This document shows positions 23,461 through 34,364 of a stretch of 64,000 nt of DNA, in pieces. How positions within the stretch are numbered: position 1 is the first letter of the stretch; every line of letters begins with the position of its first letter. Source of the DNA: Endomychus coccineus (lineage: Eukaryota; Arthropoda; Insecta; Coleoptera; Endomychidae); contig OY294070.1 of assembly GCA_958510875.1 (NCBI GenBank), forward strand, positions 41,034,012 through 41,098,011, written 5' to 3'. Below the pieces are notes generated by a model. It was not told the DNA's origin and ran no database searches. It worked only from the letters and a program-made list of their open reading frames with translations. The position numbers and the translations under genes were made by a program.

Positions 23461-23672
23461 CGTTAGACAATTTACATATATTTCATCTGACAATCAAATT
23501 ACTTCAACAACCTCTTTCTTATATCATACTTATGCAACTTCTAATACATCAACAATGTAGGTTAACATCAACCATAGATTTTATCGTTTGCTTATTCACA
23601 ACAGGGGATAACGCTTGATATTCTTGACTATTCACATAGTAGTAATCGTAACAGTTTGTGATTAGTCACAGT

Positions 23673-24240
23673 CACGGTGGTACATACAGGTCTGGGAACT
23701 CGAGGCTGTTTCCTATGTGAGAAGTGGGTCCGCTAAGCGTCAACTGTCGCGTAGTACCAAAAAGGGTGGCGCAGTAATCGAAGCTCTGACAACTGTCATT
23801 CTCGACTTGTAAACACAAGGAATACTTGCGTTTTTAGAAACAAATAACGAAACCCTGCATTGTGCCGAAATGCAAAACGAGGTATAAAAGTGTAAAGCAA
23901 GAAACTTCTGTTTTTAAAGTATCGAAAGATGCGAAAATGCAAAAAAGTGGATGCTTGCGATTCCGGATAGAAATCGTTTTAACGAGTTCTTTTATGTGTG
24001 CGAGCATGTATAACGAAAAAGGTGAAGTTATTTTTAAGGTGAGTAATACATGTTGAGTAACAGTTCTATTCCTCTCGCAAATCAGAATACTCAGTAACAC
24101 TGCTTGCGATTCCGGAAAGAAATCGTTTTACCACTTCGATCCAAGCGCTAGCTAGTGGCTGAGCGAGGGACTACGAGTTTGGCGACGCGTAAGAGACCCA
24201 TGTCAAACATACGAGTCCCAGACCTGTATGTAGGACCGTG
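23673..24240 (+). mobile_element. P-element-like 568-bp relic with 8-bp target duplication
   Basis: The exact 8-bp duplication GTCACAGT flanks the element (23665-23672 and 24241-24248). The ends are inverted: CACGGTGGTACATACAGG and, from the right, CACGGTCCTACATACAGG, continuing TCTGGGA. The interior contains a THAP zinc-finger exon. An 8-bp duplication together with an N-terminal THAP domain is the combination of the P superfamily; hAT elements also duplicate 8 bp but usually carry BED or TTF fingers. Most of the transposase is deleted. A block of about 30 bp (CTTGCGATTCCGGA-AGAAAT) occurs twice, at 23951 and 24102, perhaps a scar of the internal deletion. Confidence 0.75.
23845..24038 (+). 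pseudogene. THAP-domain exon of a P-like transposase, frameshifted
   Basis: Reads KPCIVPKCKTRY, then SVFKVSKDAKMQKK, WMLAIPDRNRFNEFFYVCEH across two frames, and NEKGEVIFK before a donor-like AAG|GTGAGT at 24038. This is the C2CH THAP zinc-finger pattern: C-X4-C, an aromatic and basic middle, a conserved W, then C-X2-H. Two frame breaks lie in the A-run near 23942 and at the final Cys-His region, where one His is lost. THAP domains bind the transposon ends. The exon is dead as it stands. Confidence 0.65.
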
Positions 24241-24248
24241 GTCACAGT

Positions 24249-27200
24249 GCAGAGAACTGCCAATTTGTTGATACATCCTATGTACTGTAACCTGTAACAG
24301 TGCTCAGTGTAAGCTGAAATTCTGTTTGATTGAGGTTATCACCTACCACCGGTTCCAATATGAAACAGCCGGTCTATGCCCTCACTTCCAAACAAGTTAT
24401 AAATTCAGGGTACGTTATAACCTCACGTTCAAAACTTCTGATTTCTGAAGCTATAACGTTTCTGTCAATTCCAGATTTAATTTTTCAAGGCAAGTGCATA
24501 GGTTTGAAAGCCTGTATCACCGCTGATCCAAGATCCATTACTTGTAACAGTCTGGATATTATCTCAGGGAGCGTTAATACCTCATCGACATGAATTGTGA
24601 ATTGTTTGTTGGAACCATAGACAATATAATAATAGGCTAATAGGTCTATGGTTGGAACCTGCTCGGGTATGAAAGATCTTAATTGATCTGTTTACCCTTA
24701 AGGTTCTTTCACGCTGCCACCACTAGGTGTATAATTCAGCCCACCTACAAAATGTTTCTGACTACGATTCCTTCCCAGGGACCGTCTCGAATTTCGTACA
24801 ATCTTATCTTTATATCTATTCAAGCGTAAATTCTGAAGGTCGTATTCGCTGACAGGTGATTATGAATTAACAGTTAAACTCGTTAATCAAATTAAAGGAT
24901 AAATATATATTGGATGAAAGTCAACAAAATTTAGTACATCACAACACAACAAACGACTATAAAATTGGTCCAAAATCTGGTTATGGGAATGATAGCATAT
25001 GCATTTAAAAACGTCTAATTCAGAATCACCCCAAGTGGGAATCTGGGAGACGGTTATCGTTTTCAATGTCGCTAGTTCTACCCGTTTCGCCAGCGAGCGA
25101 GTACCTGCTCAGGTTCTCTTAAGAGACTTGGAATCAGTGAGAGCTGCCACGCTCGACCACGCCGATGATTGATGGATAATATTTAGAATTAAAGAAGGAT
25201 TCCTCTCTCTCTCTATATATTATATTGAACACTCAAACTATCCAGAATGGCTGGAAAGAACATAAATATCAACAAAATAAAATTGGCGGGCAGAGACTGA
25301 TTTGAAGGTTAAATAACCACAATGTTTTATTATATTGCCGACTCAGAGGTTGAAGTGAATATAACAATTATTCTTCACTTACCTTGTTGGTCTAATATCA
25401 CAATTATATCTCGAATCCCGTGTAGAAATGAGGCACATAGAATTTACGCACTCGAGCCCTACGTCGGATTAAATTATGGATGTAACGGAATTGTCACAAA
25501 ATGAGTTTTAAAGGGAACTAACACTTTCTGCGAAACGCGAAAGACGCGCACAAGTCCAGCGCTGCTTTACCGCTAGGAATACATAACCCTTGTTGCACAA
25601 GTACTACGTTTAATTTTGTTACACAACTGGGTTCTAAATATGAGCCAATTGAATGCTCCTAACTACCCCTACGGAAGCTACCTAGCGCTACGGGTTTTTA
25701 TTCATTTACAGTACTACAAGCAACATTTAACGTAGGTTGAATTTAAATAATTTCTTCGTTGACTTATATGAACCCAAATTAGATAGACAGAACTTGATAA
25801 ATTAATTTAATCTCTGGTTACTTGAATTTAATATGTTAATAAACAGGATATTAATTGATTTCGAAAAAAATATGATCTGGATTAAGGTTCTACATGACTT
25901 GACAAGAAAATTACTTCATAGATATATTACCTCAACAGCAATGAAAAGAAAAATTTAAAACATTTTAATTACTTTAAGTGTTGAATCTAGGTGGAATATA
26001 TTTGACTTGAATTTATCCAATTAATGAATTATTCCTTTTTATTTGGGAGTAAATACAGGCTGGACAAGATTAGCTTACCGAACGAGTAGTAGGTGGTGAA
26101 GAACTCTCTCTTTTTCATGATGTAATTAGTTTTGATGAAGCCATTGAAGCGGGGGCTTCCACATGCGCAAAGCTTAGAAAATATCTTTAATTTAGAATAC
26201 CGGGGCACACCCCGGCCATACGTTATTAAAGCGACCTAATGACTAAGCCGCAATAACAGTCCGTGAAGGTTTTTTTCAACTTCACGTGGATTTCTCCTAA
26301 GTCAGGGAAAAAGTTCCATTGGCCTCGTGCTGTGCTTATGAATTGAATTATTCGAAGGACCCAAAAGTAATATTCCCTCGAATTATTACACTACAGATTA
26401 GTGGTTCTCATGTTATCTATGGTTGTTACTCTCAGATTCCCACTAGGACGGTAACAGGTGGCAATGGTGGCATGGCTTTTGATGTAAGATTACCGGTGAT
26501 TCAAAAATGGGTAATATCAGTGGCGGATACAGAAAGCGCTAAGAGGCTGAAACCTCTTGACACGATGGTAAATCAGACAGGTCAGACAAACTAAGAACCG
26601 GACGAACTGCAACGGACCCAATAATTTATTAATTTCGTTACACATAAAGATTTACGGTCGGCAGGTAGGGGTTTTCATTTGCTTTAACTTTTTAGCTTTT
26701 ATTAAAGAATTTTGAGGCGGTCACTCAATTTAAACTGCTACTATGTATAAACACAAGGATATAGAAAGAGGTCTATAACATATTCAGGTTGTGGGAGAAT
26801 TCGTTCGAAAATATTGAACATACTCATTCTAAAAAAGAATGGAACCCGATAGAGAGAATTCGGAGTTCGGAGATTATCATGGTGGGAATGGAAACGTAGA
26901 TACCATATACCAACAAATCACCATCATCTGGTGAATCATGGTTCAACAAAATCTGTTCTAGGGCCGTGGCTTAAAAAAACGGCACAGCATCGTTGGTGCT
27001 GGGACCCATACCTAGAGACCAGAACATAATATATTTAACCCAGAAATATCTAAAATGATCATGTAATAGACGCATCGAAAGCAAGGGGATCTACTAACAC
27101 TTGGGTTAATTTCTTCACTCCAGAATAGTTATAAATTTTATTGTTATTCGTGTTTAGGAAGAAAAAGAATTAGTGAAAAACTCCACCACTGACCCACTCA

Positions 27201-27525
27201 CTTTTGAACATATAATTATTCATCTTGTATTAGGCGTCAGACGGCTGAAATATACAATACTGCACTCCAGATAACCACATTCATACACCAATTGAGTAAA
27301 ATTTACGTTATTCTGAGTTATCAAATACCTTAAAATTTACGTAAATTTTACATGATTAAGTTTGTAAAGTTTGGAAAGTTTACTTTACGTAAAGTTCATA
27401 TTAGACTTGTCAATAAACCATTAAGTCATAATCGAACCACTGAACCCTAGTTAGCTAGCGATTTAGTAGCGACACTAGTGATACAGATGTACTAATATCT
27501 GAGAAAAGGTATCGAATACAAAAAA
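24249..27525. other. Unrecognised DNA between the P-like element and a LINE relic
   Basis: About 3.3 kb without a recognisable gene. There is a CT-rich microsatellite at about 25202-25215 and a small stem (CCATAGAC...GTCTATGG) at about 24615-24652. The minus strand of 24330-24600 reads as protein-like sequence with few stops but matches no family I know. TGTAACGG near 25480 and CGTTACA near 26636 could be ends of a decayed LTR element, but no target duplication supports it. Confidence 0.4.
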
Positions 27526-27529
27526 AGTA

Positions 27530-29000
27530 GCCTCCCTCTTTGCTGAAATGGCTGCCGCTCGTTTTGGACTTTCTTCGAGGCAATCGGAGGAAACTTCACT
27601 TCCACACAAGAAGAAGCCAACCTTTTTGCTGAAATGTTTGAAGCAAATTCCACTTTTGATCTACAAAGAATGATCCTCTTAATATCGTATATCGTCAGCG
27701 CTCTTCACTTGATCTCAATACTAAAAAGGCTATGACGCCAGATGGAATTCCGCCTGTTGTTCCCAAGGAATGTGACCCAGAACTAATATTAGTTGTTGCA
27801 GGTTGCTTACCCTTTCATACGAGCTTGGTGTGTTTCCTTCCGACTTCCGAATTGCACTAGTATCTGTGATCTCTAAAGTAATGGAGGAAGCAATCAACAT
27901 CGAGCTCATCCAATTCATAGAGAGTTGTTGAGAAACTCCCGTTATATGGTTTACCGCTTCAGCTTTGTCATACTTTATCAAGTTTTTTTTCAAAAGATCT
28001 TTGAATGTGATGGATGACGGAGTCTAATTTGATATAAAGGCTATTAACACTGGTGACCCACAGGGATATGTCTGGGAACCAACTTTGTTTCTGCTTCATA
28101 TAAAAGATATGTGGTAAGTGACATCTTGTACCGTCCACAGCTTTGCAGATGGTGGCACACTTCAGCTTTCTCATCTAGAACTCCCATACCATCCAATGAA
28201 GACAGGTCGATGCAATGAAGGAAGATCTAGCAAGAATGTTGAAAAGGGTATCTGATAATCTAATAGAGCCAAATTATTATTATAATTAAGGTGGGGGTGA
28301 CCATTGAGGTTTCTTACTGCCTAGGCCGATGCCCTTTGCAGATCGTGTCATGTGTCACCTAGTGAATCAGTTTCCACTCACGAGTTTTCACTCAGCTACG
28401 AAAGAGCGGTTCTCACTTGAGAGTGTTCAGCATGTCCTTCTAGATGAGCGAGCCATGAAGAGGTTGACATCGTTCTCGTTTATATTTTTATTTGACGTGC
28501 AAGCTCACCTGGAGATTTCGCCGAATTCAAATTTACAAATACAGGTACCTACTGTTTTACTTCCCATCCTAAGGAAAGTACGGTTGGATAATGTATTGCC
28601 CAATGAATATCACCGCCTTTTGCCTGAGATATGTGAAAATATCTGAACCGTCACCCGGGTTCGAAACCAGCTCATCGGACTACTGAAGGCTCAAGATTGT
28701 ATTTTCTCCAGGAAGGAGGATTCACTATTCCCAATATGATGATGTCAGGCACAAATATAATTATTATTCATGCTCGGCACCACCATTATGGGACGATCAT
28801 GTGAGGTCGATTGCGAAAACCGCTTCACAAAAGCTGGTTTTCTATTCCGTCCCAAGAGCTACTTTATATTCCAGGAGTTGCTCATGATCTACATAAGACA
28901 GATTCGACCTATCCTCTGGTAGTGTTCACATGTTTGAAGTTCAGCTCTCTAATATATTCTGAAACTCTTAGGTTCTATTCAGCAGATAACTATCGATTGG
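27530..29000 (+). pseudogene. LINE relic D (same family as the relic at 10835-12170)
   Basis: Broken plus-strand RT. KAMTPDGIPPVVPKECDPEL at about 27728-27787 is the start of RT. ISKVMEEAINIELIQF is near 27872, GDPQG near 28058, and a degraded FAD-box near 28143 (SFADGGTLQLS). LWDDHVRSIAKTASQKLVF is at 28788-28844, followed by a QIRPILW-type remnant. The middle, 28190-28780, is unlike LINE relic C and may hold another insertion, including an unassigned 105-residue frame (28329-28646). There are many stops and indels. Confidence 0.75.
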
Positions 29001-29016
29001 CGTAGTTGTGGAACCC

Positions 29017-29059
29017 TAATATTACCCGTAATATTACCGGTAACTTACGGGTAATATTA
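29017..29059. other. Perfect 15-bp hairpin
   Basis: TAATATTACCCGTAA at 29017-29031 pairs with TTACGGGTAATATTA at 29045-29059 around a 13-nt loop. It lies between the end of LINE relic D and the PLE fragment. It is not a terminator in a eukaryote, and its function is unknown. Confidence 0.5.
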
Positions 29060-29208
29060 TCCATACCTATACAAAAAACCCTATAAAATTAATTTATAAA
29101 AAACAGTATGGGTACGTAATGAGGGGTCTTTAGGGTGATAACATGATGATAATACAGTCTTCTTAACATACAACATTAATAAATTATAAAAGAGTTCACA
29201 CTGTGGAT

Positions 29209-31072
29209 CAGTGGCGGTTCGTGAATTTTTGAGAGAGGAGGCTGGACATAAAACGTTTTTGTAAAAATATACTCTATTCACAGCCTTTTAACCTTTGCAC
29301 AGCGACCGTACCAGCTACTTCAGTGACAAAATTAATTGTTGCCAAGCAAGAAACAACGTGGAGGTATAGAGTTTCTCTTGCCAAACAATTTTTTTGTTCG
29401 TTTTTTGTCTTTTATTTTTTTGGATTTTTAATATTTTTTCTTTTTTTTGGAATTTTCAAGTTTTGTTTTTTTTTATTAATTTTATTATTTTTTTTATATA
29501 TTAACGGAATTCTACGGTCTTTAGTTTGCGAAAAATGATCAACAATATTATCAAAAAATTTATCATTTTGTTTTAAGTGTTTTACTGAATCTTTTTCAAT
29601 AGATATTAAACTAACATTGTATAAACGATTTTGGCCCATTGTATTTGGCATGTAAGTTTTAATTCGTTTGAGAGTAGAAAATAATCTCTCCACCGATGCC
29701 GACGTGACAGAAATGGTGACTGTCAAACAAAGTAGTTAATAAAACTGAGGTAAAACTTGTTGCAAATCATTGTCTATCATATATTTTATCATATCGGCGT
29801 GACTGTCATACTGGCCTAAAATATCTTTATCCGAGTATATAACGCATAATTCATTGTGCCGTGCTATTTTATTAAAAAATTTATATTTTAGAACTAAGTT
29901 ATCTTAAAGTGTATTGGGGAACTCTTTTGAAAAAGATTCAAAAATCTTATATTCGTCAAGTCAAAAAACTTCAATTCATGTAAATCGGAAAATCGAATCT
30001 CAATTTGACCTTTAATAGTATCTAAAATTTCATAAAAAAGTTGTTTATACTTAATGTAGTTTCTTGTCTACCAAATTATATGTTTTCCTCCTTTTCGCGG
30101 GAGAAGCCTCATCAGTTGAAAAATTTTCAAATAAAATATTAAAATGAAATTCTGTATTACGGAAACTTGAAATTTTTCCAATGAGATGTTTCAAACGATC
30201 TCTTGAATTTATGTTGAAAAATTTGAAAAATAAGATCAGTTTGTTCAAATATTAATTTAAAATTATCAAGAAAAAACAAAAATTCTTCATTTTCTAAATA
30301 AGAGTTTAAACCAACAGCAGCATTTAATGAAACCTGATCTGTTGAAAAGTCATCACTGTTTAATACAAAATCAAATGTTTCAATTAATTTGTCTTTATTT
30401 TTATGGATGGTAAATACTGCACGTGACGTAAAATTCCATCGAGTTGGAGCATTACAGGGAAATCAATGATTTTTTTTAAACTTCGTCTTGTCAATACTAC
30501 TATTAGTACTAACAATGATCGATTTTGATAGTTACCGACATCACTAATCCTTTCAAATCCGGTAAAGGCCGTTTATTTAAAAGAAACACTTTTATCATAT
30601 GTTAATTCACTAAATGGATTTTCTAAAAGGCAGCAACTATCTCACTAACACTCATTTTAAATTTACAACAGACAACAATCTAACCTTACTTGGCGTGACA
30701 ACACATAAACAAACAAGCACTGACTGACCTACTCAGCAGTCGGCAGAACGCACGTCTCGTATGTCATAGATTGCTAGCGGCTGCCACAGGCTAGCCTCCA
30801 GAGGGTGTTGCCGTTTTCGCTGATTTACCCAGTTGGCGTTCGGACTGGTCGGAAAAACGGCAACTGCGTTGAACAACACATGCTCAGCGTTTGAGATATA
30901 TAGAGAGTCTAGCCTCAGGGTTGCCAGATTAAAAATAACTACTGAGAACGGGGAATTAATTGTAAAATTTTAAAAATTATCAGAGAAACAGGAAATAAAA
31001 TGGAGAATGATCATTAAGATAAATTGGTGAGGAGGCTGAGCCTCCTTAGCCTCCTTCGAGGAGCCGCCACTG
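29209..31072 (-). mobile_element. hAT transposon, 1864 bp, with exact 8-bp target duplication
   Basis: CTGTGGAT occurs at 29201-29208 and again at 31073-31080. The ends are CAGTGGCGGTTCGTG and, from the right, CAGTGGCGGCTCCTC. Imperfect inverted repeats follow, including GAGGAGGCTG. It encodes a damaged minus-strand hAT transposase. A related but independent copy lies at 53676-55350. The target is the terminal repeat of a Penelope-like element, so this hAT is younger than that PLE copy. Confidence 0.92.
29412..30475 (-). pseudogene. hAT transposase relic (TTF/ZMYM1-like group)
   Basis: Read from high to low coordinate. A block with PTRWNFTSRAVFTIHKNK (about 30455-30402) is the conserved TRW region of this hAT group. 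NAAVGLNSYLENEEFLFFLD follows (about 30325-30266). The last frame (29726-29412) begins TISVTSASVERLFSTLKRIK, then MGQNRLYNVSLISIEKD, which is the C-terminal hAT dimerisation domain. In-frame stops occur near 30145-30080. The N-terminal zinc finger seen in the sister copy at 54528-54830 is missing here. The protein is non-functional. Confidence 0.8.
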
Positions 31073-31137
31073 CTGTGGATACACTATAACACTATAAATA
31101 AGAAATATTCACCCTTATCCACAAGAAATACTCTTAA

Positions 31138-31186
31138 AGTACAGAGAATCGGTCGGCTACCAAATAGCAACCATCAGAGTAAACTA
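31138..31186 (-). ncRNA. Decayed hammerhead motif in a PLE terminal repeat
   Basis: On the minus strand it reads AGTTTACT, CTGATGG, a TTGCTATTTGGTAGCC stem, then GACC where GAAA is expected, and CTGTACT. It is the paralogue of the intact motif at 19322-19369. CUGAUGG and the lost GAAA predict no activity. Confidence 0.45.
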
Positions 31187-31565
31187 AATTATAAATCAAA
31201 ATGTGCCTGCTTAAATAGTATTTGGGGATAATAATGCAAACAAGGGGTTACCTTCAGCTGGAGATAAATCGGAATTTGATACATTGCTTTTTCGTTTATA
31301 CATTTCCATTCCATCTAAATTACCTAGACATTTGTCCCTACTGTGTTTTATAAGTGATCAACTTTCTTGAGAAATGGTGTAACCTGTATTCAAAATATGT
31401 TCAGCTAACGCTCATTATACCGAGTTGGCACATTGTATTTTGAACACGACTCGTAATCATTTGTAAATCCCGAATTTGTCGAAGTCTGAAACTTTACCAA
31501 AGGTATTGCCTAAACGGTTTTTACCTTGTTTTTACTCATATAAACTGGTTGTATTGAAAATTTAG

Positions 31566-34195
31566 AAAACAAAGTATTTTCTGTGCAGAATAGGCGATCC
31601 TTACGTCTTTATGTATGGAGCAAAATAGTTTCACGTCTAACTAAATTAGTGGCTTCTTTAAGTCGGAAAAAAGCAAATATTTCAGAGCCTAACGAGACTC
31701 CACCACCACCCCCCCCCCCCGTTTTCGAGGATGCTGAACACGATGGCGGTGGTTTAAACTCTTTCTGAGTTGACCGTCACCCCCAAACGGCCAAAAACAA
31801 CCCCCAAAAAGGGTGAAACGCGGATATACCGACATATTCCGAGAAAAACCGCGTCACCTCCCGTTTTCGAGGATGCTGAACACAATGCCGGTACTTTGGA
31901 ATTTCTCCGAGTCAACCTCACCCTTTAACTGGCAAAAACAACCCCCGAAAGGGGTGAAACTCGGATATACCGACATATACCGAGAAAAACCGCGTCACCA
32001 CCCGTTTTAGAGGATGCTGAACACGATGCCGGTACTTTGGAATTTCTCCGAGTCAACCCCAACCCTTAAACGGCAAAAAACAACCCCCGAAAGGGGTGAA
32101 ACCCTGTAATTCCACTTGTAAGCGACGTAGATTATATTGAGCGGATCATTTTTTTAAATGAAAATGGATTTTATAACGATGTTTTATATTTACCTATAAT
32201 GAATGTAATTGTATGTGTCAATAATAATGTTTATGGATATATAGTGGATATGTAGTTATATGCGTCAATGAAACAGTTTTATATTTGTATATATAGTAAT
32301 AAGTAATTGTACGCGTGAAATAAAAATGTTTATGATTTGATAAAATAAAATATGTAAAATTGTACCACTGATCCCATACAGGAGATTTTCTCACCTAAAA
32401 ACCACCAAGTAACCTAGCCAGACACGATGTATACGCCTATTTTTCAAGGTGAACAGTCAGTCAACAAATGTGGAAACATCATCCGGTGTGTATTCAATGA
32501 TTTGTTATAGATTTTCTCTTATCGTATTTTTCTTATCCACTTCATAAATACAGGGTATCAAAGGGGTAGTTGTTGTCCGTTTCAGCGGTTAATTTGCTTC
32601 GGGGAGAAGATCCAGAATCACCATCGTGTTCAGCACACTCGAAAACGGGAGGTGACGCAGTTTTTCTCGGATTATGTTGGTATATCCGAGTTTCACCCCT
32701 TTCGGGGGTTGTTTTTTGCCGTTTAAGGGGTGGGGTTGACTCGGAGAAATTCCAAAGTACCGGCATCGTGTTCAGCATCCTCGAAAACGGGAGGTGAAGC
32801 GGTTTTTCTCGGAATATGTCGGTATATTCGCGTTTCACCCCTTTCGGGGGTTGTTTTTGGCCATTTAAGGGGTGGGGTTGACTCGGAGAAATTCCAAAGT
32901 ACCGGCATCGTGTTCAGTATCCTCTAAAATGGGAGGTGACGCGGTTTTTCTCGGAATATGTCGGTATATCCGCGTTTCACCCTTTTTGGGGGTTGTTTTC
33001 GGCCGTTTGGCGGTGACGGTCAACTCAGAAAGAGTTTAAACCACCCCCATCGTATTCAGCATCCTCGAAAACGGGGGGAGGGGAGAATCTCGTTAAGCTC
33101 TGAAATATTTTCATTTTCTTCCGACTCACAGAAGCCACTAAATCTATTATAAACAAACAAGCGTATGTACAAGGGGCAATCCACTCTCTCCTTTTTTGGC
33201 CAATATTTTTCTAAACAAACTCGAAACCCCCTTAGAATCAAAATTGAATCAGTTTCAAAAAGTTTGGTATAGATATGTTGACGATATTTTTGCGATTATA
33301 GGTAAAGATTTTGATTTACATGGCTTTTTGAATACACTTAATAGCTAATTCGAATCACTGAAATTCACAGTCGAAATAGAAACAGAACTACTTCCGTCGC
33401 GTGACCTTCACAGGAAGGACACTAAACACCTTCTGTATATAAGGGAACCGCTGGGCAGGTCCGGTGACAAAGCGAACCAACACCAGGTTCCTTTCCTTGA
33501 CATTAACATTATAAAATATGGTAATCACTTGAATTTTGACCCACTCATACAAATAGGTATACTCCGGCGGATTCAGGCATTTAAATATAAAATAGCTCCA
33601 TTTAATAGTCTTGTTCACAGATTTTGAATGTCAATAATTTAATTTATAAACAAAAAGGAAATTGAAACGCACCAAATAACCAAATTAGAGAGAGTCCTTA
33701 CCTTCAAATACTTCAATAAAATTCAAAAGTTTCACTTATCATCCTTTAGTGACTAAAAAATTCCATAATTTGTTTTCTTAATATGCAACACAACAAGCTT
33801 ATAGATGTAAGAACAACTTAAAAAACAGTTTAGGTAACACCTTTGACTCCGACAAATCCGGGATTTACAGAATCGATTGTGATTCGTGTTGAAAATGCTA
33901 TGTGGGTCAAAGTCAAAGGAAAATTCTAACTCGGTATAAATAGCGTTTTGCTCATATAAAGAAAAATAATGGTGAAAAATCAGCGTTAGCCGAACATGTT
34001 TTGAATACAGGTTAAACCATTTTTCAAGAAAGTTTATCATTTTTGAAACACAGTATGGACAAATATCTAGGTAATTTAGAAGGGCTGGAAATATATCAAC
34101 GAAAAAACAATTTATTAAATTCTGATTTATCTCCAGCCGAGGGTAGTCCATTGTTTACATTATTATCGCCAAATAGTATTTAAATTGAATATTTT
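31566..34195 (+). pseudogene. Penelope-like RT / GIY-YIG relic, split by a foldback element
   Basis: RT begins at about 31566 (CAGAATAGGCGATCCTTACG, matching 17730 and 47265). It is interrupted at about 31650 and resumes at 33137 with YKQT...NPLSP, FLANIFL.KLET and WYRYVDDIFAIIGKDF (about 33265-33312). This copy keeps both catalytic Asp. FLNTLNS and FTVEIETE follow. A segment of about 100 bp without PLE similarity (about 33389-33487) splits the block before FLDINII. The GIY-YIG part (CYVGQ...) is at about 33895-34040, and the 3' end near 34180 (CCAAATAGTATTTAAA). Stops and shifts are frequent. Confidence 0.8.
31651..33136. repeat. Foldback element with 141-bp tandem units in both arms
   Basis: Inverted arms 31651-32105 and 32600-33136 begin and end TGGCTTCTTTAAGTCGG / its complement. 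The left arm has three tandem units (GAGGATGCTGAAC at 31727, 31869 and 32010); the right arm has four in reverse (about 32630, 32771, 32913 and 33055). The period is 141-142 bp. Units contain GAAATTCCAAAGTACCGGCA, CAACCCCCGAAAGGGGTGAA and ATATACCGACATAT. The 500-bp centre is AT-rich and non-coding. The element splits a PLE RT; CTAAAT flanks both sides as a possible partial target duplication. The frames that cross the units are by-products of the repeat. Confidence 0.85.
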
Positions 34196-34364
34196 TTATT
34201 TATAGAGACAACATCGACCTGTTAGTTGTGACTTTCGGAGTTGTGTTATCTGTCCAGTCGCACGGTCACAAAAGTTGATTTACAAATTTGATATGGCTAA
34301 TTTGCATGTTATCTCATGTTTTTGAGTGCTCTAAAATTGGGAAAAATAGTTAATAAATTCCTGG

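Larger units (their letters stand above)
29085..31565 (-). pseudogene. Penelope-like family A 3' part, split by a hAT element
   Basis: Minus-strand PLE sequence in two pieces, 31565-31073 and 29208-29085. Read on the minus strand, 31565-31290 matches the GIY-YIG-to-3'-end region of the copies at 18360-18740 and 33780-34195, including the complements of AACATATTTTG.ATACAGGT and CTCCAGCTGA. It is followed by the terminal repeat with a decayed hammerhead (31138-31186). The hAT at 29209-31072 entered the terminal repeat. The uninterrupted paralogue at 46128-46170 shows the empty target. This fragment lies head-to-head with the plus-strand PLE that starts near 31566. Confidence 0.75.

Noticed and set aside
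24330..24600. Minus-strand reading with protein-like composition, possibly gag of a retroelement
   Set aside because: At least two stops and no recognisable motif (no zinc knuckle or protease signature).
25480..26642. TGTAACGG ... CGTTACA as the ends of a solo LTR of about 1.15 kb
   Set aside because: The flanks show no 4-6 bp duplication, there is no primer-binding site or polypurine tract, and no second LTR exists in the window.
28650..28690. GGGTTCGAAACC resembling a tRNA or SINE B box
   Set aside because: No A box at proper distance and no cloverleaf or tRNA-derived head could be folded; likely chance inside a LINE relic region.
29401..29510. T-rich tracts as possible poly(A) tails of a retroposed gene
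   Set aside because: They lie inside the hAT element and occur also in the sister copy at 53870-53965, so they belong to the transposon.
31813..32927. Open frames with GETRIYRHIPRKTA-type repeats
   Set aside because: By-products of the 141-bp tandem units, open on both strands because of the unit length and composition.
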